Source of the DNA: Monomorium pharaonis
Taxonomy: Eukaryota > Arthropoda > Insecta > Hymenoptera > Formicidae
Reading direction: 5' to 3'
DNA: 64,000 bases
Assembly (NCBI RefSeq): GCF_013373865.1
Contig: NC_050476.1
Span: 1,844,501 to 1,908,500 of the forward strand
In this document: piece after piece, positions 62,788 through 64,000 of the stretch
Numbering within the stretch: the first letter of the stretch is position 1
Layout: every line of letters starts with the position of its first letter
Position numbers and translations under genes: made by a program
The notes under the pieces: model-generated
The model's input: only the letters and a program-made list of their open reading frames with translations
Databases searched by the model: none
What the model was told of the DNA's origin: nothing

Positions 62788-62801
62788 GTTGTTATGGTAA
62801 C
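62788..62801. promoter_or_regulatory. X-box (RFX binding site) upstream of CEP120
   Basis: GTTGTTATGGTAAC fits the RFX X-box consensus RYYNYY-N2-RRNRAC at every position. It lies 94 bases upstream of the CEP120 start codon, the usual position for X-boxes in centriole and cilium genes. RFX factors (fly Rfx, worm DAF-19) drive such genes. Confidence 0.75.
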
Positions 62802-62997
62802 GGATTTATCAACACGAATCTCGGTCTTGAACAGTCTCGAAGAGAAAAAGAGATATTAAAAAGTATGTACAATATGTATTACATATTAGAATAAATCATT
62901 AGTTTAATCCTCTTCAAATGCCGGTTAAAAATCAGAAAACTTAACCCCCATTGACCAAAACAAACTTTTCTTTTTGTCTTCACTACACTTATTTGTT

Positions 62998-63069
62998 GGT
63001 CTGTTATTTCTAGTTGCACTGTTGCACTGATGCAATAAGTTAGAATGAGAAAAAATATACTTGTCTTAT
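62998..63069 (+). mobile_element. Truncated MITE, left half of the 119-bp family
   Basis: Starts GGTCTGTTATTTCTAGTTGC and continues through TGCAATAAGTTAGAATGAGA and AATATACTTGTCTTA, matching 15233-15302 closely. The right arm is missing, so the element can no longer form its hairpin. Confidence 0.85.
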
Positions 63070-63410
63070 TTCTTCTAGTTTCAGAAAACTAGATGAGAAA
63101 ATGTTGGTACTAACCAAATTCTCTAGGCATACCGTTTCAATTTCTGCAGGTTAGTAACACTGTTAAAGTAGTAAATCCAAGGTTTGCAGAGTCGGTGAGA
63201 GTCGGTTTTGATGTAATGCGTGCGTATGTGTCAAACAATAAATATTGTATAAATGATTTATAACATTTGATTTAATAAATGAATAAAAATTACACAAATA
63301 ACTAAAAATAACTAAAAATATAGTGCATAGAGATGAACAAGGTGAACAAATGTTTTATATATTTATATGTATATGAGAGAACAAATTATTATATTTATAA
63401 TATATTAATG

Positions 63411-63464
63411 TATTATATTATATTATATTGATTTATATTATATTATATTATATTATTTTATATT
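63411..63464. repeat. (TATTA)n simple repeat
   Basis: About ten imperfect TATTA/TTATA units in the right-hand spacer. Confidence 0.8.
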
Positions 63465-64000
63465 AATTTTCAGTTTCTTTAATGTGCCTTTATAAACACT
63501 ATGACTGAATTCTCGTTCTTTACTTTGGAAGCATTCAGATTTCAATGAAATAAAATTAAGCATAAGAAGTATAAAGAAGGAAGATGAAAAGAAATAAGGG
63601 AGAATAAACGAATATCAGATAAGTAGCTAATATCTTTATAAAAAATTATGTATTCTATATGTGCTTTTTGTAGATGAACCGATTCTTTTCTTGAATTAAT
63701 TTTTTGTTTCAGTTTCTCAATCAATCATTTGCTTGTAGAATGTTGACAGCTGGAGAACAATCCCTTGCAGACTTGCAGAGTGAAACTATTAAATTCTAAG
63801 CCTACTATGTTCTCGAGTGTACCAAAACTGTAAGCAAAAAAATTGAAATCACATTGTAGCATTAAGTAAATTTATCATCAACAGTACAGCAACAGATTGA
63901 TGCAACAAACTAAGAATAGGTTTGTCGAAATTGTTTGTACTACGAAGCATATGTGCTGTTTGTACCAGCAATGTACTCACATTGTTTACACTAGAGTAAC

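Larger units (their letters stand above)
62802..64000. other. Right-hand spacer
   Basis: AT-rich sequence upstream of CEP120 with a half MITE (62998-63069) and an AT-rich simple repeat (63411-63464). No coding exon supported up to the window edge. Confidence 0.5.

Noticed and set aside
1..64000. CRISPR arrays, bacterial operons or prophage
   Set aside because: The spliced animal genes and TE content show nuclear insect DNA; no regularly spaced direct repeats were seen.

Overview
The window is eukaryotic nuclear DNA from an insect, most likely a hymenopteran such as an ant. I infer this from short GT-AG introns (mostly 60-500 bp), AT-rich introns and spacers with GC-rich 5' ends, proteins closest in my memory to arthropod versions, and many short inverted-repeat (MITE-like) elements. 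No species can be named from sequence alone. I reassembled ten protein-coding genes by joining exons at splice sites that keep the reading frame; several exons were too short to stand out as open reading frames.

Layout, left to right. 121-4479 (-): two tandem low-molecular-weight protein tyrosine phosphatase genes; the left copy is diverged and its 3' end is unresolved. 5633-6591 (+): ribosomal protein S27, with a TOP-like 5' end and a MITE just upstream. 7422-13901 (-): beta-adaptin of the clathrin adaptor complexes. 14.0-16.1 kb: a divergent promoter region filled with hairpin elements. 16107-18141 (+): SNF5/SMARCB1 (Snr1) of the SWI/SNF remodeller. 20121-22613 (+): mitochondrial citrate carrier SLC25A1. 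25377-33353 (+): TTC28, a very large TPR protein with a CHAT-like domain. 34394-35657 (-): peptidyl-tRNA hydrolase 2. 38819-46059 (-): a CEP170-related centrosomal protein. 47057-52937 (+): nucleolar protein 6 (NOL6/UTP22). 55102-57956 (+): a MYORG-like GH31 glycosidase, with a degenerate fragment of a second copy behind it. 58229-62694 (-): CEP120, a centriole protein, with a perfect X-box in its promoter.

The genes do not form one pathway; most are housekeeping genes. Three (TTC28, CEP170-like, CEP120) act in mitosis or at the centrosome. I found no new multi-gene system. The observations most worth a second look are: an RFX X-box 94 bp before the CEP120 start; a CHAT domain in TTC28 that lacks its usual catalytic residues; a near-perfect 124-bp tandem duplication that copies a splice acceptor in the CEP170-like gene; a CEP170-like protein with no FHA domain but a twice-used C-terminal module; a perfect 32-bp-arm hairpin inside SLC25A1 intron 1; the GH31 duplicate relic; and the diverged phosphatase copy.

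Limits: exon boundaries come from reading splice motifs by eye, and family names come from memory of conserved motifs. Untranslated exons, the TTC28 start, the first phosphatase 3' end and one CEP120 donor remain uncertain.
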